DNA from: JAPORK01 sp026710285
GTDB taxonomy: Bacteria; Pseudomonadota; Gammaproteobacteria; Pseudomonadales; Endozoicomonadaceae
Reading direction: 5' to 3'
Length of the DNA: 64,000 nt
Assembly (NCBI GenBank): GCA_965201045.1
Contig: OZ241746.1
Coordinates: 2,852,001-2,916,000, forward strand
Part shown: piece after piece, positions 56,805 to 64,000 of the stretch
Position numbering within the stretch: the stretch's first letter is position 1
How the letters are laid out: each line of letters opens with the position of its first letter
Made by a program: the position numbers and the translations under genes
The notes under the pieces: generated by a model
The model's input: only the letters and a program-made list of their open reading frames with translations
Database searches by the model: none
What the model was told of the DNA's origin: nothing

Positions 56805-57953
56805 AAGTTAATCGTTGTATAAAGCGGAATCATAAAAGATTCTGAACATTTTCGAAGGAAAGAAATAACAGCTATTTAAATCTGTAAATACATCGGTGTA
56901 ACTGTAATCAATCCCGTCAGATCTGACAGCCTGCTACTTTTTTCAGTCAGTAGCTTGTTGGTCAGATCAGGCTCGATTCATTGCCGATAATGAATATCGT
57001 CAGTAACGCTTAACAGATTCGGTACAATTTGACAGATTGGGTACGGCTTCATAAAGTCTGTGCATTTTATTAAATCAAATTTTACTTTGAAATAGATAAA
57101 TATGGCTAATATATCTGGTATTCTTCATACCGGATTAATCAGTCTCTGTTAAAACAGCCATTAACATAAATCAGCTATCACAACCCATGCAGATTTTAGC
57201 AAGGCACAATTATCTGAATGATGAATACTCCATACCGGATTAGACATTGCTGCATGAAAATAAGGCAGCAGATATTGCTGAAAATCAGTTTCGTTTACCA
57301 TACAGCTTTACATGGAAGGAAAGAGACTATTTATTGTAAGGCAGCAGGTAGTGGATAAAATATGTGTTTATATACAGATGTCCACTCCAAATGCTGTCTT
57401 TTTGATTAACAGATCAGTCACGATATCCTACACCCTTTCAGACTTTGAAAAATATGTTGTTTTTTGGATCGGGTGTTTAATCTAGGTCCGAAAATTAAGA
57501 TTTCTGACTCTTCTTTGCTGCATAAAGAATAACGATCCGATGATCAGCACAAAATTAGTTTATCCGGCTGAATAAAATAAAAAGTACATAATTTAAAAAC
57601 CATTGAATATGATGATAATTAAACTTTTTCAGTGTCTGAAAATATTCAGTTCTTCTGCATAAATTGCTAAGCCTGAATAATATATTTTAATCCCATACTT
57701 ATTCATGATACAATGGGTGCGCTTGTCTTTTTTGTGAAGCAGGTGTAAATCAAAATCTGGAAATTCGAATGACAAAGTCCGTATAGTTGCTCAGCTTAAC
57801 GAGACCAGACTTTATTTTCTTTCAACATTCTAGATCTTAGCAAAAGATAAATCCAATTATTTTATATTTATCAGGTATACAATGTTTTTATTCTCGTATT
57901 TTGATTGTGAGCGTAAAAATAATTTATATATTTATGTATTGACGAGGTTTTAT
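56805..57953. repeat. Array spacer between copies 2 and 3
   Basis: Nearly identical to 53670-54818; it holds the empty MITE site at 57327-57336. No gene. Confidence 0.7.
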
Positions 57954-60002
57954 ATGAATTCAAGTTCAAATGTAAGAATTCTTGGTGTTGCATCAACATC
58001 AACATCAACATCAGCTGTAGATTTCCCTGACAATAAATCAAATGCTTTTTTAAAGCATGCAGGTAGAATAACAGACATATATTCTAATAATCTCATGCAA
58101 AAAGAATTTTCTCAGATTTTAAAAAATGCTACGTATTCTGTTTCACAGGAAACAAAAGGTGCTATTAAAGACACGATAGCCAACAGAGTTGACCTCCAGA
58201 CATCTGAAATTGAAGTGCGATCTCGTGACGGACAAACAAGTACAACTCTTATAAATCAAAAAAATAAAGATGCTTATTCAGACCAAAAGCCGAGTCGGAA
58301 GCTAACTCTTGAAGAGAATAAAAAATTGCTTACTTATTTGATGGGTAGTTGTTCAAAAACTAATGTTGCAGGCAGACTATGTGTACGAAGAGATACACTT
58401 GATAACGGACTCTGTGAAATTAAAAAAAAACTCCCGCGGTTTAAAGAGTTATTCAAAAAGCTAATTAGCAATAACTCTCTTGGTAGTTTTAGATTTAGAA
58501 ATGATGTAACAAAAGGATGTGATAGGATAGTAACAGAGTGGTGGAACAGTAATGAACCTGAAGATACAAGCCGGAAGCAAGATCAGGATGATAAAAACAC
58601 AGACAAACCCAAAACTATTAAAAAAAAAATACTAGAAATGTTTGAACAGGAGCTTGTTGCAAAAGGAGTTTCCGGCGACAGTAAGAGGAAAAAGATGAAG
58701 GAAGACATGAGTTATGAACAGGAAATACAACCCATAGTCCAAAATAAAAATATGACTGACATAGAAAAAGCAGCTGAATTATACAAACGGGGAGTAACAC
58801 ATTATGGGATTTCCATAGTACTAAATTGCAATAGAAAATCTGTTAACACAAAATTAAACAATTATATTAAAGAACATCCTGATGACAGATGGCTTGGTGA
58901 AATGAGTCTCTATCTTCGTCAGATTATACAAAGATATAGTGAGAAAGGGCATTCTCTCAATAAGATTGCCAATATATATCAGATCCCTGTTGATTATGTG
59001 GAGAAAAGTCTTCAGTATCGAATATGGAATTTAAAAAAACTTATAAGAGTAAATCTTCCTTTAAAAACGATGGAAGGCATGTGTGAGGATTTTTTTATAA
59101 GATGTGAAAGAATTAACAGGGTCTATGGAAATACAGGAATAAAATCTAGTGCGTTTGGCAATGTCATTGATACACTTGCACTAAACTCCAAACTATTAGC
59201 TCCGTTAACTGAGAAAATAAGGCAGCTTCACATGATTAGAGCTCCTATAATAGAAATTGAATCTGTTAAACGAAAATGGTACACCTCTTATTTTTCTAAA
59301 GATAAACCGATTACCACTGACATACCCATGGATACTATAGATGAAAAAATAAAAGAGCTTATACCGATTGCTTGTAATAAGATATACCAAACAGAAAAAG
59401 AACATGATGTTAAATCTTCCGGAAGCAACCCACGGAAAAGATTGTCTGATTTAAGTATGAGTAATCGTGATGATTCAGGATCACCAAAGAAAAGTAGAGT
59501 TATTGATGACGCAGAAGGTGCACCTACTCTTTTTGATCAGAGCAAACCAATACAAATAGAGTATGCTTCTGGGGTTGTTGCAGAGAGTTCTCTGGAAAAA
59601 TATGTTGGTTTGGGTATGAGTGATCGTGATGATTCAACACCACAAAACAGAAGCGTTATTAATTATGCAAAAAGTGCAAGTACTCTTTTAAGTCAGGGAA
59701 ATCTAATACAAGCAGGATATGCTTCTGGGGTTGTTGCAGAGAGTTCTCTGGAAAAATATGTGGATTTGGGTATGAGTAATCGTGATGATTCAACACCACA
59801 AAACAGAACAGGTACTGATCGTTCTGAAAAAAATGACCAGATAAGCTATGAAAAAGCAGAGGAAATAATTTGCTTACACAAAAAATTTAAATTTTCAGCC
59901 GAGTATATTGCTAACAGGTTTAAAATATCTAAATCGGAGGTTCAGGGTATATTGGATGCAAAAACAAGATATGATGTTAATAGCACCGATCATACAGCAT
60001 AA
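57954..60002 (+). CDS. Multi-HTH repeat protein, array copy 3
   Basis: This protein has 682 residues from the ATG at 57954. It is the most different copy. It carries about 20 extra residues after the N-terminal region (GAIKDTIANRVDLQTSEIE) and several substitutions around the second HTH (HYGISIVLNCNRKSV). The C-terminal half is virtually copy 2. The mosaic of divergent and identical blocks suggests gene conversion among the copies. Basic NLS-like clusters and the ~52-residue repeats are present. Confidence 0.75.
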   Translation: MNSSSNVRILGVASTSTSTSAVDFPDNKSNAFLKHAGRITDIYSNNLMQKEFSQILKNATYSVSQETKGAIKDTIANRVDLQTSEIEVRSRDGQTSTTLINQKNKDAYSDQKPSRKLTLEENKKLLTYLMGSCSKTNVAGRLCVRRDTLDNGLCEIKKKLPRFKELFKKLISNNSLGSFRFRNDVTKGCDRIVTEWWNSNEPEDTSRKQDQDDKNTDKPKTIKKKILEMFEQELVAKGVSGDSKRKKMKEDMSYEQEIQPIVQNKNMTDIEKAAELYKRGVTHYGISIVLNCNRKSVNTKLNNYIKEHPDDRWLGEMSLYLRQIIQRYSEKGHSLNKIANIYQIPVDYVEKSLQYRIWNLKKLIRVNLPLKTMEGMCEDFFIRCERINRVYGNTGIKSSAFGNVIDTLALNSKLLAPLTEKIRQLHMIRAPIIEIESVKRKWYTSYFSKDKPITTDIPMDTIDEKIKELIPIACNKIYQTEKEHDVKSSGSNPRKRLSDLSMSNRDDSGSPKKSRVIDDAEGAPTLFDQSKPIQIEYASGVVAESSLEKYVGLGMSDRDDSTPQNRSVINYAKSASTLLSQGNLIQAGYASGVVAESSLEKYVDLGMSNRDDSTPQNRTGTDRSEKNDQISYEKAEEIICLHKKFKFSAEYIANRFKISKSEVQGILDAKTRYDVNSTDHTA

Positions 60003-60555
60003 AAGTTAATCGTTGTATAAAGCGGAATCATAAAAGATTCTGAACATTTTCGAAGGAAAGAAATAACAGCTATTTAAATCTGTAAATACATCGGTGTAAC
60101 TGTAATCAATCCCGTCAGATCTGACAGCCTGCTACTTTTTTCAGTCAGTAGCTTGTTGGTCAGATCAGGCTCGATTCATTGCCGATAATGAATATCGTCA
60201 GTAACGCTTAACAGATTCGGTACAATTTGACAGATTGGGTACGGCTTCATAAAGTCTGTGCATTTTATTAAATCAAATTTTACTTTGAAATAGATAAATA
60301 TGGCTAATATATCTGGTATTATCAGTCTCGGTTAATTTAGTCTGATACGGGTTTATTTATCCTGAATTTTCAAAAGTATAAACAATACGTTGATCAGCTA
60401 AAAACAGGCAAGCAGCTATCTAATACCATTTATCTTCATCAAAGTGCATTCTCTGCAGTGCCAGCTACCTCAATTAAGTTTAACAGACAAGATAACCTGT
60501 GAGCTGAAAATCCCTGCCGATGATGGGAATATTATTAAGCTGAATAAGCGTGATT
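60003..60555. other. Partial fourth spacer and unique non-coding DNA
   Basis: The array spacer sequence continues to about 60320 and then stops inside TCTGGTATT. The following 235 bp are unique and hold no gene that I can support. Confidence 0.55.
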
Positions 60556-60668
60556 GTAACTATTCAGCCATAAATAATATCACCATCACCTGAACTCAAT
60601 AAAAAAATATAAATTTCTTGATAAATACCTTTTATATACAATTGGATAGAAGTTCGTAAACAAGAAGA
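60556..60668. repeat. Direct repeat flanking the array (copy of 50354-50468)
   Basis: It begins GTAACTATTCAGCCATA and matches 50354-50468 with very few differences. Another copy of the first 17 bases is at 60871-60887, and an inverted CTGAATAGTTAC is at about 61047. This suggests a repeated mobile-element end. Confidence 0.7.
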
Positions 60669-60672
60669 ATTG

Positions 60673-60862
60673 TAACTTCTCAATAACCCGGGGCATACTA
60701 CTTTGGATAGTTATTTTTTTATTAATAACATCAGCTAATATGCATATTTTTTTATCCTTTTTATTCAGTTGTTTATAAAGGTTTTTGCAAAAAACATCAT
60801 TCGAATTCATAATGAATCTAAAAAGTTACCACTGTCTTTTGCCCTGGGTTATTGAAAAGTTA
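60673..60862. mobile_element. MITE-like element with 23-bp inverted ends
   Basis: TAACTTCTCAATAACCC (from 60673) faces its inverted counterpart ending at 60862; 21 of 23 bases match. The 190-bp element is AT-rich with no credible gene and lies next to GTAACTATTCAG copies. Confidence 0.7.
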
Positions 60863-61062
60863 TTTTTTTTGTAACTATTCAGCCATACTTTAATGCTATC
60901 CATGAACTTAAAATCAATAGCTTATCCAGCTCTGATAAAAAATTTAGTGCTTAAATACCCAAGAAGAAGTTTATTTTTATGTCTTTTCTGGTCGTATATA
61001 ATTGTTAAAATTTTCTAACTATTTGTTTTGTTTTGAAAAAATACCTCTGAATAGTTACTTTT

Positions 61063-61362
61063 TTTATGATCGAATTATCATTTTGTGTCATGTACAGAGG
61101 TCAAATAGTTGTTTATTCATACAACGTATTGTACAATGGATAAGAGATAAGCTTCATAAAAAAGTGCTTTTGCGTAACATCAGTAATCAAATATAAAATA
61201 CATACACCTACAATTAATATCCATTTTTATCCACTTTTTAACTAATGTTACGCAGTAATGCTTTTTTATGAGATTAATGCATTGTACAATGCATTCTATG
61301 AATAAACACCTACTTGACTTATATAGTCTGCACATGACACAAAATGATAATTCGATCATAAA
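61063..61362. repeat. ~300-bp long imperfect inverted repeat
   Basis: The two arms start TTTATGATCGAATTATCATT and stay related for about 120 bp each. Shared blocks along each arm are TTTTGTGTCATGT, GTTTATTCATA, ATTGTACAATG, CATAAAAAAG and GCGTAACAT. A short centre lies around 61185-61240. The blocks follow in the same order from both ends, so the whole could fold into one long hairpin. It is probably a foldback or MITE-like element; no gene is inside. Confidence 0.8.
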
Positions 61363-61539
61363 GAAAATCTTAACTTATTGATATTCCTTTAAAAAAAATG
61401 TTATTTTTTTTAAAAAAAAGGAAGATAAAAAAGGAGTAGTTTAGATAATATTCTCAGCAAAACAGCAACAATAGTAAAAAATAGCTAATCAATCTGGAGT
61501 TATGATAAAGATTTAATTTGAAAAAGGAGTCTAACGGCG

Positions 61540-63039
61540 ATGACAATTAAAAAGGTTTCCTTTAAGACAAACACAGCAAATAGTCCTAAGTTCAGTAAGT
61601 TCAGTCTAATATCTAATTTTATTAAAGCAGTAAAAAGTAAACAATCTAGTTCTCTGATTCGTTTCAAGAAATTTGAAGAATTTTTAGCAAAAGCTTTGAA
61701 ATCATTATTTAAATTTAAATCTTCTGTCAGAGAAGATCAATCTGTGAAGAGTAGTAAAATAGAATCAGTTGTTGATGATGAACACAAAATATTACAGAAT
61801 AATCTTGAACGTTTTGTAGAAGTTGAAGGAACTAAAAAGAAAGAATTTTTGATAAAACAACAAACAAAAACTAATGAAAATGCAATGAATGAATCAATTG
61901 AAGATTCAGGTGAGATAACATGGAATGGAGTTAATGATAATGATGAAGATACGTTTATAGAAGAGGGTTCAGGTCCAACAACAAGTTTGTTCGGAATATC
62001 TAACGATATTGAAGACAAGATAACATGGAATAGAGTTAATGATAATGATGAAGATACGTTTATAGAAGAGGGTTCAGGTCCAACAACAAGTTTGTTCGGA
62101 ATATCTAACGATATTGAAGACAAGATAACATGGAATGAATCTAATAATAATAATGATGAAGATATGTGTACAGAAGAGGATTCAGGTGCAAAAACAAGAT
62201 TGTTCGGAATATCTAACGATAATGAATCAATTGAAGATTCAGGTGAGATAACATGGAATGAATCTAATAATAATAATGATGAAGATATGTGTACAGAAGA
62301 GGATTCAGGTGCAAAAACAAGATTGTTCGGAATATCTAACGATAATGAATCAATTGAAGATTCAGGTGAGATAACATGGAATGAATCTAATAATAATGAT
62401 GAAGATATGTGTACAGAAGAGGATTCAGGTCCAACAACATTTATGGAAATGCCTGAAAATAATATACCCGTTGAGCCAGAGAAAAGTTTAGGTTCAGCAG
62501 CATTATCTTTGCCGAAAAAGAAATTCCCTAAAACTCCAGAGAAAACAGTAATTTCTTTTGATGGGGTTAATATAGCTAATTTGAACGCAAATGAAGTATA
62601 TGAGTTAACTCAAAAATGTCCTGTTATACCGAATGATATGGAAATAATAATGGCTAAATATCTGGCAAAAGATATGTACAATAGGTGTAAAAAAAAGATG
62701 ATGAGTAGCATTGGTCAAAACTTTAAGTTTAAATCAATTCAGAAAAGATTTAATAAATTTATGAAACCTCTTATCGAAAGGGAGAAGTTAGATAATATGC
62801 TAGAACTTCTTCCAGAAGAGTATCCTGAATGGAAAATATATATAAATAAAGAAATGATAATTGATCAGATGAATCGTTTGTACAGTGCAGAAAAACAATT
62901 GCTTGAAAGTAAAAATGAGAAGTATGGAATATACGCAAAATTGAAAGTACTGCAGGCAAGTTTACAAAGAGACAAGAAAGCAAAAAAAACGTCATCAGAG
63001 CATGTAGAACAGGGTTTACGCACCAGTCACGATAAATGA
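61540..63039 (+). CDS. Acidic tandem-repeat protein, 3' end replaced by a transposon end
   Basis: This 499-residue protein has no signal peptide and no recognised family. The N-terminal ~65 residues are strongly basic (many Lys, Phe, Ser). From about 127 to 300, five acidic repeats begin ITWN and contain NDEDxxxEExSG and LFGISND; the first two units are 35 residues, the next two 41, the last partial. The C-terminal ~150 residues are Lys/Glu-rich and probably helical. The final residues (EQGLRTSHDK) are encoded by the CAGGGTTTACGCACCA terminal-repeat sequence, so the native end was lost. AAAAGGAG about 12 bp upstream is the ribosome binding site. Acidic repeat proteins are known as secreted effectors in some intracellular bacteria; the role here is inference. 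Confidence 0.72.
   Translation: MTIKKVSFKTNTANSPKFSKFSLISNFIKAVKSKQSSSLIRFKKFEEFLAKALKSLFKFKSSVREDQSVKSSKIESVVDDEHKILQNNLERFVEVEGTKKKEFLIKQQTKTNENAMNESIEDSGEITWNGVNDNDEDTFIEEGSGPTTSLFGISNDIEDKITWNRVNDNDEDTFIEEGSGPTTSLFGISNDIEDKITWNESNNNNDEDMCTEEDSGAKTRLFGISNDNESIEDSGEITWNESNNNNDEDMCTEEDSGAKTRLFGISNDNESIEDSGEITWNESNNNDEDMCTEEDSGPTTFMEMPENNIPVEPEKSLGSAALSLPKKKFPKTPEKTVISFDGVNIANLNANEVYELTQKCPVIPNDMEIIMAKYLAKDMYNRCKKKMMSSIGQNFKFKSIQKRFNKFMKPLIEREKLDNMLELLPEEYPEWKIYINKEMIIDQMNRLYSAEKQLLESKNEKYGIYAKLKVLQASLQRDKKAKKTSSEHVEQGLRTSHDK
61921..62445 (+). repeat. In-frame tandem repeats (105 and 123 bp)
   Basis: The repeat tryptophan codons lie at 61921, 62026, 62131, 62254 and 62377, giving periods of 105, 105, 123 and 123 bp. 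The 123-bp type carries an extra six codons (NESIEDSG-like). Adjacent units are almost identical, so copy number is likely unstable. Confidence 0.9.
63010..63025 (+). repeat. Solitary terminal repeat related to the MITE end
   Basis: CAGGGTTTACGCACCA differs at one position from the MITE end at 50843, but the sequence after it does not match the MITE. I find no inverted partner before the right edge, so this is one end of a truncated or longer element. Confidence 0.6.
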
Positions 63040-63363
63040 TTTAAGCAGCCTTGACAGATAGCTATTACTCTAGCCAGCCTTCTTTCTTTATGATTTGTTC
63101 TATGGTAGTTATGACTTAAAACATTACATAACATGATTGTTGCAAGATACCGGATACTTAGACAGGTCTTCCAGGCATAAAATTACAGCGGCATTTATGA
63201 AAGCCTGGGAAGTTAACTTTGATGCTCTGGTAGAACCTGTTTATAATTTTGCCGGACTGAGTTTTGGAAATCTGACCTCTTTAAAACACGCAAAGTAAAA
63301 ATCAAATCCAAAGCATGCTGCTAAGCAGGGACTTGTCAATGTAAAGATCACTCATAGAATAGC
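63040..63363. other. Decayed DNA between a transposon end and a transposase remnant
   Basis: No intact gene. Short frames such as the one at about 63194-63298 (KAWEVNFDALVEPVYNF) may be relics, but I cannot name them. Confidence 0.4.
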
Positions 63364-63906
63364 CTACATTCCCACGATCTCCATTTGGATTCCATAAATT
63401 AAACAGGCTGTTTTTCCAAGAAGCCTGATAATTTTTATCCTGATATCATTCAGGTTCGTTATCATTGCACGGAAACTTTTTTCTACAGGGTTATATAGCT
63501 TGACAATCACAATACCTTCCATCAACTGGAAAACCCAGCGCATTGTCAGATTTTCAACAGGTTTTTACAGTTGGTTTGGAAGGGTTTCATTTGCTAAGTT
63601 AAGTGACTTTCTGAGTTTGTGCCGAGCGTAGTTATATACTAGAAGACATAGTGTCATCACCATCATGAGAGCTTCAATTCGCTGACGCTTCTTAACAAAA
63701 AAAGAGTCCACCATGAACCAGGGCTCTTTTAAAAACCGAAAGCACCGTTCCACACCCTGTTGCTCTTTATAAGCTGCAAATAATGCTTCATCAGAAAGTG
63801 TATTTTTATCTAGATTATTGGTCGCAATAATAAAACGACCCTTACGATGTAGGTCTTGTTCAATTACCTTTTGATTAGGAATGCGCACAAAATAATTTAG
63901 ACTAAT
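63364..63906 (-). pseudogene. IS1634-type (DUF4277-like) transposase remnant
   Basis: The minus frame contains GRFIIATN, YKEQQGVERCFRFLKEPWF and RIEALMMVMTLCLLVYNYARHKLR, the C-terminal catalytic half of IS1634-type transposases. It meets a TAA at 63565-63567. Yet the same frame continues with KPVENLTMRWVFQLMEGI...IIRLLGK to a stop at 63364-63366, which is the normal C-terminus of the family. Upstream, a TGA at 63907-63909 cuts off the N-terminal half. So it is inactive: truncated and carrying an in-frame nonsense codon. Confidence 0.85.
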
Positions 63907-64000
63907 TCAGGAAATTGATGCTAAAAATGATGAGAATTTTTTGTTGTTTTCTGGAAATAAGGAGTTTGTTCAATATCTTTTACAACACTCAGATATTGAC
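63896..64000 (+). other. Open frame running off the right edge
   Basis: A plus-strand frame is open from 63896 to the edge (35 codons, including KNDENFLLFSGNKEF) without an ATG. It may be a gene fragment cut by the adjacent transposase remnant, or chance. Confidence 0.2.

Larger units (their letters stand above)
50530..60320 (+). repeat. Three-copy tandem array of a 3.14-kb unit (spacer plus gene)
   Basis: The unit comprises ~1.07 kb of spacer and a ~2 kb gene. The gene starts lie 3144 and 3135 bp apart. Homology begins near 50530 and, after the third gene, continues through the first ~320 bp of a fourth spacer before ending at about 60320. Copies 2 and 3 are more alike than copy 1 in the spacer. 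Confidence 0.9.

Noticed and set aside
60586..60810. 74-codon minus-strand frame
   Set aside because: It spans the border of the direct repeat and the MITE-like element, so it is a chance frame in mobile non-coding DNA.
61921..62445. Regular repeats considered as CRISPR or satellite DNA
   Set aside because: Periods are multiples of three and encode conserved acidic peptides in an open frame.

Overview
The window is AT-rich bacterial DNA. A complete hisGDCBHAFI operon with fused hisB and hisIE, an aceE-aceF pair, dsbD, a yafS-like methyltransferase and a DUF2076 gene point to a gammaproteobacterium. The accessory half consists of large secreted or eukaryote-like proteins, tandemly amplified paralogues and decaying mobile DNA. 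This suggests a host-associated (symbiotic or parasitic) lifestyle, possibly near Endozoicomonadaceae-type intracellular bacteria; the sequence alone does not prove the genus.

Layout. Positions 1-16039 hold three tandem minus-strand copies of a ~1865-residue RHS/YD-repeat protein with a 5.85 kb period; the first is cut by the window edge. The copies are almost identical except for the last ~95 residues, and there is no room for immunity genes between them. At 16350 lies a small protein with a His/Asp/Gln/Cys pattern like clan CE (Ulp1/YopJ-type) cysteine proteases. The his operon (17830-24964) follows a possible His-rich leader peptide and alternative hairpins. An IS200/IS605 element with tnpA and tnpB occupies about 25340-27080. 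Positions 27109-37231 hold three members of a previously unnamed secreted family: one truncated, one full length, and one that has gained an SRCR domain, a Ser/Thr/Pro stalk, a transmembrane helix and a basic tail, which together resemble a eukaryotic type I receptor. A disordered protein with an N-terminal Cys cluster lies between them.

The central part is housekeeping: a DsbG-like lipoprotein, a DUF2076 protein, a methyltransferase, tRNA-Leu(CAG), full-length DsbD, and the E1 and E2 subunits of pyruvate dehydrogenase (no lpd follows). DsbD and the DsbG-like protein could together support folding of the Cys-containing exported proteins nearby.

At 48765 a secreted ankyrin-repeat protein ends in a segment that aligns well with the SOCS box of host ASB proteins. 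This would be a mimic of a Cullin-5 ubiquitin-ligase adaptor and is among the most interesting candidates here. From about 50530 to 60320 a 3.14 kb unit is repeated three times; each carries a ~665-residue protein with several HTH-like segments and NLS-like basic clusters. A 205-bp MITE sits in the first unit, with intact empty sites in the other two. The region to the right edge is rich in palindromic or MITE-like elements. It also holds an acidic tandem-repeat protein that ends inside a transposon-like terminal repeat, and a broken IS1634-type transposase.
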